A stretch of DNA of 60,442 bases from an uncultured Neglectibacter sp. (GTDB taxonomy: Bacteria > Bacillota > Clostridia > Oscillospirales > Acutalibacteraceae): NCBI GenBank assembly GCA_946554335.1, contig CAMNSA010000015.1, forward strand, positions 1-60,442, read 5' to 3'. The position numbers were made by a program, and so were the translations under genes. Below are positions 25,957 through 34,780 of this stretch, piece by piece. How positions within the stretch are numbered: position 1 is the stretch's first letter; each line of letters starts with the position of its first letter. Below the pieces are notes generated by a model. It was not told where the DNA came from. It saw only the letters and a program-made list of their open reading frames with translations, and ran no database searches.

Positions 25957-26742
25957 TTACTTCTGCTCGATCAGCTTGTCGCCGATCTTATAGGTATCCG
26001 CGATCTGCTGCATGGTGCCGTCTTTATAAGCCTTTTTGAAGAACTCGTTGAGGGCCGCCGCCAGGTCAGAGCCCTTTCTGAAGCCTACGCCGTACTGCTC
26101 CTCATTGAGGCTCACCGTGTAGGTAAGATCCGCATAGCTGGTGCCCTCGCCCACCATGGCAGCCGCCATCAGATAGTCCACCACCGCGGCGTCCGCAGTG
26201 CCGGAGGAGACCTCTAATAAGGCGGTGGCCTGATCCAACACAGGCGTGTAGGAGGCTTCCAGCGCCTCCACCTGCTCCATTCCCGCGGAGCCGTTCTCCA
26301 CCGCGAAATTGAGGCTCTTAACGCTGTCTGCCGTCTGGTAATTTTCTGCCTTGTCCTTGGGCACGATGACCACCTGGGCATTGTTGAAGTAGGCGTTGGA
26401 GCAAGCCATTGCCGCCTTGACATCGTCTGTAAGGGTCATCCCGTTCCACACCACATCGATGGTTTTTCCTTCCAGCTCGGAGATCTTGTTGTCCCAGTCG
26501 ATCACCTGGAACTTGGCTTCCACGCCCAGGCTCTCTGCAAAGGCCTTGGCAAGGTCCGCGTCAAAGCCGATCCAATCACCGTTTTCGTCTGTATAATCCA
26601 TGGGCTCGAATTCCGTAATTCCCACCACCAGCTCGCCCTTTTCCTGGACATACTTCCGGTCGCTTTCAGCGTCCTTTCCCCCGCAGGCGCACAGGGACAA
26701 AACGAGAACCAGCGTCAATAAAATACAGATCCATCTTTTCAT
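25957..26742 (-). CDS. Polar amino-acid ABC transporter, substrate-binding lipoprotein
   Basis: A 261-residue SBP_bac_3 family protein. The signal peptide ends in a lipobox (LSLCACGG), so the mature protein is lipid-anchored at Cys. The mature part begins with the ligand-binding pattern LVVGITEFEPMDYTDENGDWIGFD and contains the Arg-free WNGMTLTDD variant of the usual amino-acid carboxylate motif. The ligand cannot be told, but a polar amino acid or cystine-like compound is likely. It is the first gene of the importer operon and has a good GGAGGA ribosome binding site. Confidence 0.92.
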   Translation of the reverse strand: MKRWICILLTLVLVLSLCACGGKDAESDRKYVQEKGELVVGITEFEPMDYTDENGDWIGFDADLAKAFAESLGVEAKFQVIDWDNKISELEGKTIDVVWNGMTLTDDVKAAMACSNAYFNNAQVVIVPKDKAENYQTADSVKSLNFAVENGSAGMEQVEALEASYTPVLDQATALLEVSSGTADAAVVDYLMAAAMVGEGTSYADLTYTVSLNEEQYGVGFRKGSDLAAALNEFFKKAYKDGTMQQIADTYKIGDKLIEQK

Positions 26743-26806
26743 CGGTAAATTCCTCCAGTAATTTTGATTTCCTGTTGTCGCGTCCGTGCTTTCACAACGC
26801 TTTACT

Positions 26807-26835
26807 ATAGTAACACGCTAATGCGAAAATGTAAA
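26807..26835 (-). promoter_or_regulatory. Promoter of the amino-acid ABC operon
   Basis: On the minus strand -35 TTTACA (26830-26835), 17-bp spacer and -10 TACTAT (26807-26812). The -35 overlaps the T-tract of the MATE terminator, so the two transcription units are packed without spare DNA. Confidence 0.6.
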
Positions 26836-26885
26836 GAAAAAGTTTCAGCGAAAGGAAAATTCCCGATTCTCCTTTTCGCTGAAAC
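26833..26885 (-). terminator. Terminator of the MATE gene
   Basis: On the minus strand GTTTCAGCGAAA pairs with TTTCGCTGAAAC, extended by AGGA/TCCT, around a short loop, and is followed by TTTTTCTTT. Confidence 0.9.
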
Positions 26886-26904
26886 AAAGAAATCAAAAAA
26901 GCTC

Positions 26905-28287
26905 TCACTGCTTTCCCAAGGTCTCCGCCTCTTCCTCCCGCCTGAGAGAGCGGAAAAAGGCCAAAAGGAAGGGCACACAGCAAATCGCCGTACACAGGTC
27001 CGCCGCTGTCTGGGTGATCTGTACCCCGGTAAGGCCCAATGTTCTGGGCAGGATGGCGATCAAGGGCAGGAAAAATACACCCTGGCGGCAGGAGGAGATA
27101 AAGGTCGCCTGCCACGAACATCCCACAGTCTGGAAGGTCATATTGGAAAGCACGATGATCGGCTGAAGGACCAGCGTCAGGCATTGGGCCCGCATGGCAA
27201 AGGCGCCGATTTCGATCACTTCCCGATCGTCCGCGCGAAACACCGTCATCAGCTGCGGAGCGAGGAAAAAGCCGATCACGCCCAGCAAAGTGAGAACCGA
27301 AACGCCCACTGCCACGGCAAAGCGGAAACATTCCCGCACCCGGCCGTACTTTTTGGCGCCGTAATTAAAGCCCACCACCGGCATATAGCCCTGGCCAAAA
27401 CCGATCATGGTAGAGCCGATGAGCATCATCACCCGTCCCACAATAGACATCGCCGCCACGGCCGGGTCGCCATAGACCGCCGCGCTGACATTTAGGGACA
27501 CGGTGGCGATACTGGCAAGCCCCTGTCTGCAAAGGGAGGGAAGCCCGGTTTTCACAATGAGCCAATAGGTGGAGAAATGCCGGGAAACCAGCCGGATATC
27601 CAGATGTACCGTACTTTTGCCGCTGAGGAAAAAGAACAGCATAATACTGAAGCTGACGCACTGGCTGAACAGTGTGGCGATGGCCGCCCCGGAGATCCCC
27701 CAATTAAACACAAAGATGCACAAAGGGTCCAGCGCAATATTCAGCACGCCCCCGGTGGCGATCCCGATCATAGAAAGGGTTGCCCTGCCCTGAGAGCGCA
27801 GGATATTGTTGAGCACAAAGGAGGCGCACATGACAGGAGCGCCGAAGAGGATGTATTGGGCATAGCTTTGCGCGTAGGGCAGGATCGTCTTGGTGGAACC
27901 CAACACCCGCATCAGCCCTTCTCCCCAGGAAAGGCCCCCCACCGTCAGCAGGAGGCCGAAGGCCAGCGCTGTGAAAAAGGCTGTGGAGCCCACCTGATTA
28001 GCCTTCTGATTTTCCTGCTGGCCCAGAAGCCTGGAAATATTGGCTCCCGCGCCCATGCCCAGCATGAAGCCCACTGCCTGGATGATCGCCATCAGGGAGA
28101 ACACCACCCCTACCGCTCCGGCGGCGCTGGTGCCCAGCTGCGACACGAAAAAGGTGTCCGCCATATTGTAGATGGAGGTGGTCAGCATGCTGATGATGGT
28201 GGGAGCCGCCAGCTTTAAGATCAGCCCCTGCACCGGCGTTTGAGTCATTTTGTGGTATTGCTTTTCCTGCGCGGTCATTTCACTCAT
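26905..28287 (-). CDS. MATE family multidrug/sodium efflux transporter
   Basis: A 460-residue protein with twelve hydrophobic helices in two related halves. The N-terminal half has the family pattern PTIISMLTTSIYNMADTFFVSQLG and the equivalent region of the second half has AVYGDPAVAAMSIVGRVMML. MATE pumps export organic cations with Na+ or H+ entry. I chose ATG at 28287 (GAGGAGAGG 7 nt upstream); the longer frame to 28356 adds 23 residues that overlap the promoter. It is a single-gene unit with its own promoter and terminator. Confidence 0.92.
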   Translation of the reverse strand: MSEMTAQEKQYHKMTQTPVQGLILKLAAPTIISMLTTSIYNMADTFFVSQLGTSAAGAVGVVFSLMAIIQAVGFMLGMGAGANISRLLGQQENQKANQVGSTAFFTALAFGLLLTVGGLSWGEGLMRVLGSTKTILPYAQSYAQYILFGAPVMCASFVLNNILRSQGRATLSMIGIATGGVLNIALDPLCIFVFNWGISGAAIATLFSQCVSFSIMLFFFLSGKSTVHLDIRLVSRHFSTYWLIVKTGLPSLCRQGLASIATVSLNVSAAVYGDPAVAAMSIVGRVMMLIGSTMIGFGQGYMPVVGFNYGAKKYGRVRECFRFAVAVGVSVLTLLGVIGFFLAPQLMTVFRADDREVIEIGAFAMRAQCLTLVLQPIIVLSNMTFQTVGCSWQATFISSCRQGVFFLPLIAILPRTLGLTGVQITQTAADLCTAICCVPFLLAFFRSLRREEEAETLGKQ

Positions 28288-28327
28288 GGGGAAACCTCTC
28301 CTCAAAACAGTTGCGTTTGATACTAAA

Positions 28328-28356
28328 AAAATACCACAAAATTCGTTCTTTGTCAC
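28328..28356 (-). promoter_or_regulatory. MATE gene promoter
   Basis: On the minus strand -35 GTGACA (28351-28356), 17-bp spacer and -10 TATTTT (28328-28333). Confidence 0.5.
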
Positions 28357-28369
28357 TCCCCCTCATAAA

Positions 28370-28388
28370 ATTCCCGGATCTCGGGAAT
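28370..28388. promoter_or_regulatory. Palindrome between divergent MATE and TauE/SafE genes
   Basis: ATTCCCG-GATCT-CGGGAAT is a perfect 7-bp inverted repeat with a 5-bp spacer. A TAAAAT (28366-28371) on the plus strand ends inside its left arm, so a bound protein would cover the start of the TauE/SafE transcript. No regulator gene is adjacent. Confidence 0.45.
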
Positions 28389-28452
28389 ACTGAGATCAGA
28401 AAATTGCCGGGAAAGCTGGAGATACCGGCTTGAAAAGGGGAACGCAAGAAGC

Positions 28453-28830
28453 ATGAGCAGAAATCGGAAATTCGCGGCGAATTGGAAATTCGTTGTGACG
28501 GGCGCGCTGGGAGGCCTCGCCAACGGCCTGTTCGGCTCCGGAGGCGGACTGTTTCTGGTGCCGCTGATGACCAAATGGGGAAAGCTGGAGCAGAGGAAGG
28601 CCTTCGCCACCTCCGTGGCGGTGATCCTGCCCCTTTCCCTTGTTTCTGCGGTGGTCTACTTTTCCAAGGGAGCGCTGGAGCTTTCCACCGCCTGGCCGTA
28701 TCTTCTGGGCGGAGCCGTGGGCGGCGCAATTTCCGGGCTGGTTTTCCGAAAAGTCTCCCTGACCTTCCTCAGGCGGGTCTTCGGTCTCTTGATCCTCTAC
28801 GGGGGCGTGAGGGCGGTGCTTGCCCTATGA
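28453..28830 (+). CDS. TauE/SafE family permease, half-size subunit 1
   Basis: A 125-residue protein with four hydrophobic helices and the family motif GGLANGLFGSGGGLFLVPLM at the start. Full-length TauE/SafE proteins of about 250 residues have two such four-helix halves; here each half is a separate gene. The next gene overlaps by the four bases ATGA. The pair probably acts as a heterodimer that exports sulfite or another small organic anion, but the substrate is unproven. Confidence 0.82.
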   Translation: MSRNRKFAANWKFVVTGALGGLANGLFGSGGGLFLVPLMTKWGKLEQRKAFATSVAVILPLSLVSAVVYFSKGALELSTAWPYLLGGAVGGAISGLVFRKVSLTFLRRVFGLLILYGGVRAVLAL

Positions 28831-29282
28831 GTTGGTTTTTCCCCATTCTCGTGGGCGCCGCCACAGGCGTGCTATCGGGCTTCGGCATCGGAGGCGGCAC
28901 ATTGCTGCTGCTTTGGCTGACCATGGTTTCCGGCATGGATCAGCTCCACGCCGGAGGAATCAACCTGGCCTATTTTATCGCCTGCGCCCTGCCCGCGCTG
29001 TGGTATCACCTGAAAAACGGACTTATCGAGAAAAGAGCAGCCCTTTGGTGTATTCTCGCGGGGGTGCCCGCCTGTATTCTCGCTTCCCTTCTGGCCGCTC
29101 GGATGGATGTGACGCTTTTGAGAAGATTTTTCGGTGTGTTCCTGCTGGGGATCGGTTTTCGGGAATTATTCTTCAAATCGAAAAAAGGGGGAACTCCAAA
29201 TCCTGAGGCGGTGAAAAAGAGCACCCAGGCCGGGGAATACCTTCCGCTGTCAACAAAGAAAGCAGAGAACTCAAAAAAATGA
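28827..29282 (+). CDS. TauE/SafE family permease, half-size subunit 2
   Basis: A 151-residue protein with four hydrophobic helices, a matching second-half motif GVLSGFGIGGGTLLLLWLTM and a polar C-terminal tail of about 35 residues. It is translationally coupled to subunit 1 through ATGA. The stop codon lies in the loop of the terminator hairpin. A longer upstream reading frame exists in this phase but overlaps subunit 1 and is not real. Confidence 0.82.
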   Translation: MSWFFPILVGAATGVLSGFGIGGGTLLLLWLTMVSGMDQLHAGGINLAYFIACALPALWYHLKNGLIEKRAALWCILAGVPACILASLLAARMDVTLLRRFFGVFLLGIGFRELFFKSKKGGTPNPEAVKKSTQAGEYLPLSTKKAENSKK

Positions 29283-29300
29283 GTCTCTGCCTTTTCTTTT
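29262..29300 (+). terminator. Terminator of the TauE/SafE pair
   Basis: GCAGAGA-ACTC pairs with GAGT-CTCTGC (one bulge) and is followed by CTTTTCTTTT. It overlaps the end of the second gene. Confidence 0.85.
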
Positions 29301-29766
29301 ACTGACTCTGTTCTCTGCGCAATCCTTCCAGATAGATAGCTCTTGTACAATCTGTCCACTTTCTTAAATTCGGCAGTTTTCTGTAGCAAAGCACTCTCCG
29401 AAAAATAGCAGTGACCTCTTCCGGCGTTTTGACATACCGCTTATACTGAGTCCACGAATGGTTGTGAGCCCCCAAACGACTTTGGAAATGATAAAAGAAA
29501 AAGCAGGGCTTTTCAAAATGCACTTCCAAAAGATATTTGTTTCGGTTAACCATCCTTACCTGGATATAGCTAAGAGTACCTATCCAATTCCGGAGCTCCA
29601 CAATCAGGTAATTATCCTCTATAGCCCTCAAGGAACGAATAATTGCATCGATGATAGCAAACTGCTGCTTGTCCATAGCAAAATTGACAGTAATTGTCCA
29701 GGCAGACTTTTTGCGCCTGTTTTTGGAAAAAAAGATCATTTCGGATTTTGCACGCCTGGTTGCCAT
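29299..29766 (-). CDS. Uncharacterised AT-rich orphan gene
   Basis: I do not recognise this 155-residue protein. It has a basic N-terminus (RRAKSEMIFFSKNRRKKSAW), a middle segment with mixed hydrophobic strands (YLIVELRNWIGTL, YLLEVHFEKPCFFFYHF) and no membrane helix or signal peptide. AGGAGG lies 12 nt before ATG, which supports translation. Its base composition is clearly more AT-rich than both neighbours, which suggests recent transfer. It is alone on the minus strand between the TauE/SafE terminator and parC. A DNA-binding or toxin-like role would be a guess. Confidence 0.6.
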   Translation of the reverse strand: MATRRAKSEMIFFSKNRRKKSAWTITVNFAMDKQQFAIIDAIIRSLRAIEDNYLIVELRNWIGTLSYIQVRMVNRNKYLLEVHFEKPCFFFYHFQSRLGAHNHSWTQYKRYVKTPEEVTAIFRRVLCYRKLPNLRKWTDCTRAIYLEGLRREQSQ

Positions 29767-29881
29767 ATTAACAAAAGTCCTCCTGCTTAATAAAAGCCTC
29801 CATACTTATCAGGTTTTCAGTAATCCAAAAATCTCTCAGACACTCTGTGTTCTATCCTGGTGTTCACTAAAAACAGACATT

Positions 29882-32113
29882 TTACAGCGTCATCTGTTCT
29901 CCCGCTGTTTCCTCCGCGTCCGGCAGCGCCCCCAAGGCGGGGAGCTTTTTTCGGTAGCGGGCAGGGTTCGAGAGGGCTCCCTCCTCATAGACCCGAGCGC
30001 TTATCAGACGCTGGCCCTTTTTCAGGCTCATGGCCTGTACGCCCTGGGTGTTTTTCGTGGTTTTCGGCAGGATCAGGCCGGTGTGGAACAACAGCATCCG
30101 GCCGGAAGAAGAGGTCAGCAGCACCTCCGCGTCCTCATGGAGGTAAAGGGCCGCCGTCAGGGGGGATTTATCGCTGTAGGCGCCAATGAGCTTTTTCCGG
30201 TTGGTCTTTGTCTGATAGGCACTCATCTCCACCTTGGCCGCTTTTCCGTTTTCAAACAGGAACAGCATAAATCCGTCGTAGTCTTTTGTGACCGCCATGG
30301 AAAAAGCCTTTTCCCCCTCGTCCATCTGGACCTTGGCAGGGATATAGTCGCCCAGTACGCTTGCCTTTGAATCCTCAAAATCGGAGGCCCGCAGCTTATA
30401 GACCTGGGCCTTGTCCGAGAAGAACATGAGCTCCGCCGAGTTGGTGCTCTCCTCCTGAAGGACGATCTCATCCCCCTCCTTGAGCTTCTGCTCGCCGCTC
30501 ATGCGCAGAGACTGAGGCGTAATCTTTTTGAAATAGCCCTCCTTTGAGAAGAAAAGCGTCACAGGATAGTCCGGAACCTCCTCCTTGATCTGAATCTCTT
30601 CGATCTCATCCGCGTAAAGCAGCATGGTCCGTCTGGGCTGTCCATAGCGCTTTGCCACCTCTTCCAGCTCGCGGATGATGATGGACTTCACTCTGGATTT
30701 GGAACCCAGGATTCCTTCCAGCTCATTGATCTCCTTTTTCAGGTCCTCCGCTTCCGCTGTGCGCTTCAGGATATATTCTCGGTTTAAGTGGCGCAGGCGG
30801 ATTTCCGCCACATACTCGGCCTGAGTCTCGTCAATGCCGAAGCCGATCATCAGGTTGGGCACCACTTCGCTCTCTTCCTCGGTCTCCCGCACGATCCGGA
30901 TGGCCTTATCGATATCCAGCAAAATAGCCTGTAATCCCAGAAGCAGATGAAGCTTTTCCTTTCTCTTTTGCAGGTCAAAATAGGTGCGCCTACGCACACA
31001 CTCAATGCGAAAGCCCGTCCACTCGTCCAAGAGCTCCCGGATCCCCAGCACCCGGGGCACTCCGCCGATGAGCACATTGAAATTGCAGGCAAAGCTGTCC
31101 TCCAGGGTAGTGAGCTTGAAAAGCTTCTGCATCAGCTTGTCCGGATCCACGCCCCGCTTCAGATCAATGGTGATCTTCAAGCCGTCCAGGCCGGTTTCAT
31201 CCCGGATATCCGAGATCTCCTTGAGCCTGCCCTGCTTGACCAGGTCCACCACCTTCTCCACGATGACCTCCACGGTGGTGGTGGGCGGGATCTGGGTAAT
31301 GTCCACGCAGCCCGCGGACTTATCATAGGAATACCGGCTTCTCACCCGGAAGCTGCCCCGGCCCGTCTCATAGATCTTTCCCATCTGTTCCCGGTCGAAA
31401 ACAAGCTGTCCGCCTCCGGGGAAATCGGGAGCCTGCAGCGTCTCAAACAGATCTGCCTGAGGGTCTCTCAGCAGCGCCGCCGCCGTCAGGCACACCTCCG
31501 AAAGGTTAAAGGGGCAGATATTGCTGGCCATGCCCACGGCGATACCGGTGTTGGCGTTTACTAGCACCGAGGGGAAGCTGGCAGGCAGGAGCGTGGGCTC
31601 CTTCATGGTGTTGTCGTAATTGTCGGTAAAGTCTACCGTGTCCTTGTCGATATCCCGGAAAAGCTCCTTACAGATATCGTCAAGCCGCGCTTCCGTATAG
31701 CGGGAGGCCGCCCAGGCCATGTCTCTGGAATAGGCCTTGCCGAAATTCCCCTTGGAGTCCACAAAGGGGTGCAATAACGCCTCATACCCCCGGGAAAGAC
31801 GCACCATGGTGTCATAGATCGCCATGTCTCCATGGGGATTGAGCTTCATGGTCTGCCCTACGATATTGGCGCTCTTGGTCCGGCCGGACCCTAAAAGCCC
31901 CATCTTGTACATGGTAAACAGCAGCTTTCTGTGAGAGGGCTTGAAGCCGTCGATCTCCGGGATAGCCCGGCTCAAGATCACGCTCATGGCATAGGGCATG
32001 AAGTTTTTCCGCATGGTCTCCCCTACATCCTGCTCTACGATCTCGCCCGCTCCGGCGATATAGCCCTTTGCCTTGGGCTGCTTTTCAGGGCTCCCCTTTG
32101 TTTTTCTGGGCAT
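29882..32113 (-). CDS. parC: Topoisomerase IV-like subunit A (ParC type)
   Basis: A 743-residue type IIA topoisomerase cleavage subunit. The winged-helix domain carries the active tyrosine in AASRYTEARL (about residue 119-128), followed by the tower, a long coiled coil (around residues 430-490) and a C-terminal domain without a clear GyrA box (QRRGGKG), which argues for topoisomerase IV rather than gyrase. It pairs with the ParE-type gene upstream, from which it is separated by a broken GNAT gene. It would decatenate daughter chromosomes. Confidence 0.88.
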   Translation of the reverse strand: MPRKTKGSPEKQPKAKGYIAGAGEIVEQDVGETMRKNFMPYAMSVILSRAIPEIDGFKPSHRKLLFTMYKMGLLGSGRTKSANIVGQTMKLNPHGDMAIYDTMVRLSRGYEALLHPFVDSKGNFGKAYSRDMAWAASRYTEARLDDICKELFRDIDKDTVDFTDNYDNTMKEPTLLPASFPSVLVNANTGIAVGMASNICPFNLSEVCLTAAALLRDPQADLFETLQAPDFPGGGQLVFDREQMGKIYETGRGSFRVRSRYSYDKSAGCVDITQIPPTTTVEVIVEKVVDLVKQGRLKEISDIRDETGLDGLKITIDLKRGVDPDKLMQKLFKLTTLEDSFACNFNVLIGGVPRVLGIRELLDEWTGFRIECVRRRTYFDLQKRKEKLHLLLGLQAILLDIDKAIRIVRETEEESEVVPNLMIGFGIDETQAEYVAEIRLRHLNREYILKRTAEAEDLKKEINELEGILGSKSRVKSIIIRELEEVAKRYGQPRRTMLLYADEIEEIQIKEEVPDYPVTLFFSKEGYFKKITPQSLRMSGEQKLKEGDEIVLQEESTNSAELMFFSDKAQVYKLRASDFEDSKASVLGDYIPAKVQMDEGEKAFSMAVTKDYDGFMLFLFENGKAAKVEMSAYQTKTNRKKLIGAYSDKSPLTAALYLHEDAEVLLTSSSGRMLLFHTGLILPKTTKNTQGVQAMSLKKGQRLISARVYEEGALSNPARYRKKLPALGALPDAEETAGEQMTL

Positions 32114-32141
32114 CGGTCAGTCTCCCTTCCTCTTTCACACT

Positions 32142-32551
32142 TTACAGCAATACCATACCTTCGCCGAGGTCCGCTTCGCTGCGGGTCAAAAAGCCGAAGC
32201 GCCGGTAAAAGCTCTCCCGCCCCTTAGAAGCGCCCAAATAGGCCCGCAGGTCCGGACTCTCCCGCTTGTATTCCCCGATCTTTTCCATCAGGGCCTCCAT
32301 GAGCTTCGTGCCGATTCCCTTTCCCTGATAATCGGGATGGACCATCACATCCGCACATAGAGGAAAACTGTTTTGTCCCCCAGCAGACGGGCATATCCTA
32401 CTAAGACTCCATTTTCTCTGGCGCAGACAGAATAAAGCGTATTTCTTAGCGCCTCTTCCACTACAGAAATTTCTCTCATTCCCCAGCCTACAGAGTCTGT
32501 GAGAAAATTAAACTCCTCGGCGGAGAGTTTCTCCGTTGTCAGTTCGATCAT
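32142..32551 (-). pseudogene. GNAT N-acetyltransferase broken by a single-base frameshift
   Basis: The upstream part (32345-32551) encodes LVGYARLLGDKTVFLYV and stops at once; the downstream part (32142-32348) encodes MVHPDYQGKGIGTKLMEAL, the acetyl-CoA-binding QxxGxG/A loop, through the C-terminal FYRRFGF. One extra base near 32347 would join them as ...FLYVRDVMVHPDYQ... and give a normal 136-residue GNAT. The break is therefore a one-base deletion, recent in origin or a sequencing error. A GTG overlaps the premature stop, so some re-initiation is possible. Confidence 0.85.
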
Positions 32552-32673
32552 TTATTTTCGCCTTTCTCATACTATTTTTCCACTGTCCTCTCATTTCTCC
32601 TGTTTTCCTTTTCATCTTTCCCATCCCCTTTTCGTTTTTCAGCTGTTAAAAGGTCCGCAGAATGTGCAGCCTG

Positions 32674-34656
32674 TCAGCTCACGTCCAATTCCTCGGCGTA
32701 CTCCGCCCCGTGCTCGGCGATATAGTTCTTTCTTCCTTCCAGGTCGTCGCCCTCCATGATGTCAAACATCCAGGCGGCATAGTCCGCATCTCCGGGCAGC
32801 ACCTTGATCAGCCGCCGGGTGGCAGGATTCATGGTGGTAAGATTCATCATATCCGGCTCGTTTTCACCCAGGCCCTTGGAGCGCTGAATGGTGTATTTCT
32901 GCCCCTCCAGTTTTTTGACGAACTCCGCTTTCTCCCTCTCATCATAGGCGAAGTAGGTTTCGTCCTTTGCGGTGATCTCATACAGGGGAGATTCCGCGAT
33001 ATAGATCTTCCCTGCCTCGATCAGCGCCGGCGTCAGGCGGTAGATCATCGTCAGCAGCAGGGTGCGGATCTGGAAGCCGTCAACATCGGCGTCGGTGCAG
33101 AGAATGACCTTGTTCCACCGAAGGTTCGCCATATCAAATTCTCCCAGATTCTTGTTGGCCTTGCTCTTCACCTGCACGCCGCACCCCAGCACCTTCAGAA
33201 GGTCGGTGATAATCTCGCTTTTGAAGATCCGGTCATAGTCTGCCTTCAGGCAGTTAAGGATTTTTCCGCGAATGGGCATCACAGCCTGAAAATTGGGGTC
33301 TCTTGCCTGCTTGACGGAGCCCAGAGCCGAATCGCCCTCCACGATGAATAGCTCCCGCTCATTCACATCCCGGCTGCGGCAGTCCACAAATTTCGCCACC
33401 CGGCTGGTGATATCCATTTTTCCGGTGAGCTTCGTTTTCAGGTTGAGCCTGGTCTTTTCCGCGTCCTCCCGGCTGCGCTTGTTGATGAGCACCTGGTTTG
33501 AGATTTTTTCGGCGTCCAGAGGATTCTCGATGAAATAGACCTCCAGATTGTGCCGGAGCATCTCCACCATAGCTTCCTGGATCCCCTTATTGGTAATGGC
33601 TTTTTTCGTCTGGTTTTCATAGGAGGTCTGCGTGGAGAAGGAGGAGATCACCACGATGAGGCAGTCCTCTACATCCTGAAATGTGATCTTGCTCTCGTTT
33701 TTCGTATATTTGTTGTTCTGCTTCAGGTAGGAGTCGATCTGATAGACAAAGGCGTTTCTCACCGCCTTATCCGGCGCGCCCCCGTGCTCCAGCCAACTGG
33801 AATTGTGGTAATATTCCGCCACATGCACCCGGTTGGAAAAGGCCGCGGCCACATTGATCTTCGTGTTGTAAAGGGCCATGTCCGCCCGATCCCGCACCTT
33901 TTTCTCGCTCTGCCAGAACTGCACCGCGGTAAGAGCGTCCTCTCCGCACAGCTCCTTCGCGTGGTCCAGGATCCCGTTTTCATAGCAGAAGTCTCTGGTC
34001 TCGAACTTTCCGGGAGCGACCTCGTTCTTGAAGTGGAACACCACCCCGGCGTTGACCACAGCCTGGCGCTTTAAAATGTCCAGATAATATTCCTCGCTCA
34101 CATCGATGTCGGTAAACACCTGTAAATCGGGACGCCATTTAATGATAGAGCCTGTCCCCTTCTTTTCATAGGGCTCCTTATTGAGCCCGCCCACATTTTC
34201 CCCATGCTCAAAATGCAGGGTATAGCGGAACCCGTCCCGGCGGATATCCACATCCATATACTCGGAGGCGTACTGGGTAGAGCACAGTCCCAAGCCGTTC
34301 AGGCCCAGGGAATACTCATAGTTTTCTCCGGAATCGTTATTGTACTTGCCGCCCGCGTACAGCTCGCAGAAAACCAGCTCCCAGTTATACTGCTGCTCCT
34401 TGGTGTTGTAATCCACCGGGATCCCCCGTCCATGATCCTCCACCTGAACCGAGTGATCCAAAAAGCGGGTGATGGTGATCTCCTTCCCGTAGCCCTGCCG
34501 GGCCTCGTCGATGGAGTTGGAAAGGATCTCGAAAATGGAATGTTCGCAGCCGTCGATGCCGTCTGACCCGAAAATGACCGCCGGGCGCAGCCTGACTCTG
34601 TCGGCCCCTTTCAAGCTCTGGATACTGTCGTTTCCGTAAACCGGTTGTTTAGGCAT
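32674..34656 (-). CDS. parE: Topoisomerase IV-like subunit B (ParE type)
   Basis: A 660-residue ATPase subunit. The GHKL ATPase has ILSNSIDEARQG, the DHGRGIPVD motif and LNGLGLCS; the Toprim domain has IVEGDSALGSVKQARDPNFQ and DADVDGFQIRTLLL. The Ala-Leu-Gly and Phe-Gln changes differ from standard GyrB (EGDSAGGSAKQGRDR, DADVDGAHIRTLLLT), so this is a diverged paralogue rather than gyrase. I chose ATG at 34656 with GGAGTGAG upstream; the frame to 34719 only adds a hydrophobic tail from the leader. parC follows after the broken GNAT gene. Confidence 0.88.
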   Translation of the reverse strand: MPKQPVYGNDSIQSLKGADRVRLRPAVIFGSDGIDGCEHSIFEILSNSIDEARQGYGKEITITRFLDHSVQVEDHGRGIPVDYNTKEQQYNWELVFCELYAGGKYNNDSGENYEYSLGLNGLGLCSTQYASEYMDVDIRRDGFRYTLHFEHGENVGGLNKEPYEKKGTGSIIKWRPDLQVFTDIDVSEEYYLDILKRQAVVNAGVVFHFKNEVAPGKFETRDFCYENGILDHAKELCGEDALTAVQFWQSEKKVRDRADMALYNTKINVAAAFSNRVHVAEYYHNSSWLEHGGAPDKAVRNAFVYQIDSYLKQNNKYTKNESKITFQDVEDCLIVVISSFSTQTSYENQTKKAITNKGIQEAMVEMLRHNLEVYFIENPLDAEKISNQVLINKRSREDAEKTRLNLKTKLTGKMDITSRVAKFVDCRSRDVNERELFIVEGDSALGSVKQARDPNFQAVMPIRGKILNCLKADYDRIFKSEIITDLLKVLGCGVQVKSKANKNLGEFDMANLRWNKVILCTDADVDGFQIRTLLLTMIYRLTPALIEAGKIYIAESPLYEITAKDETYFAYDEREKAEFVKKLEGQKYTIQRSKGLGENEPDMMNLTTMNPATRRLIKVLPGDADYAAWMFDIMEGDDLEGRKNYIAEHGAEYAEELDVS

Positions 34657-34735
34657 AAACTCACTCCATAAAAATAACAAAAATAAAAGACTTTGCGCTG
34701 GGAAAAAGGCAGCGTGCATCTAGGGCGCTTACAGC

Positions 34736-34778
34736 AAGAAAGGAACTGCTGCAAAATGTTTCATTTTGCAGCAGTTCC
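34736..34778 (-). terminator. Long hairpin terminator between ftsH and parE
   Basis: A perfect 17-bp stem (34742-34758 with 34762-34778) and a 3-nt loop, followed on the minus strand by TTTCTT. It most likely ends the rnj-to-ftsH operon, or acts as the terminator of the structured element just upstream. Confidence 0.75.
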
Positions 34779-34780
34779 CG

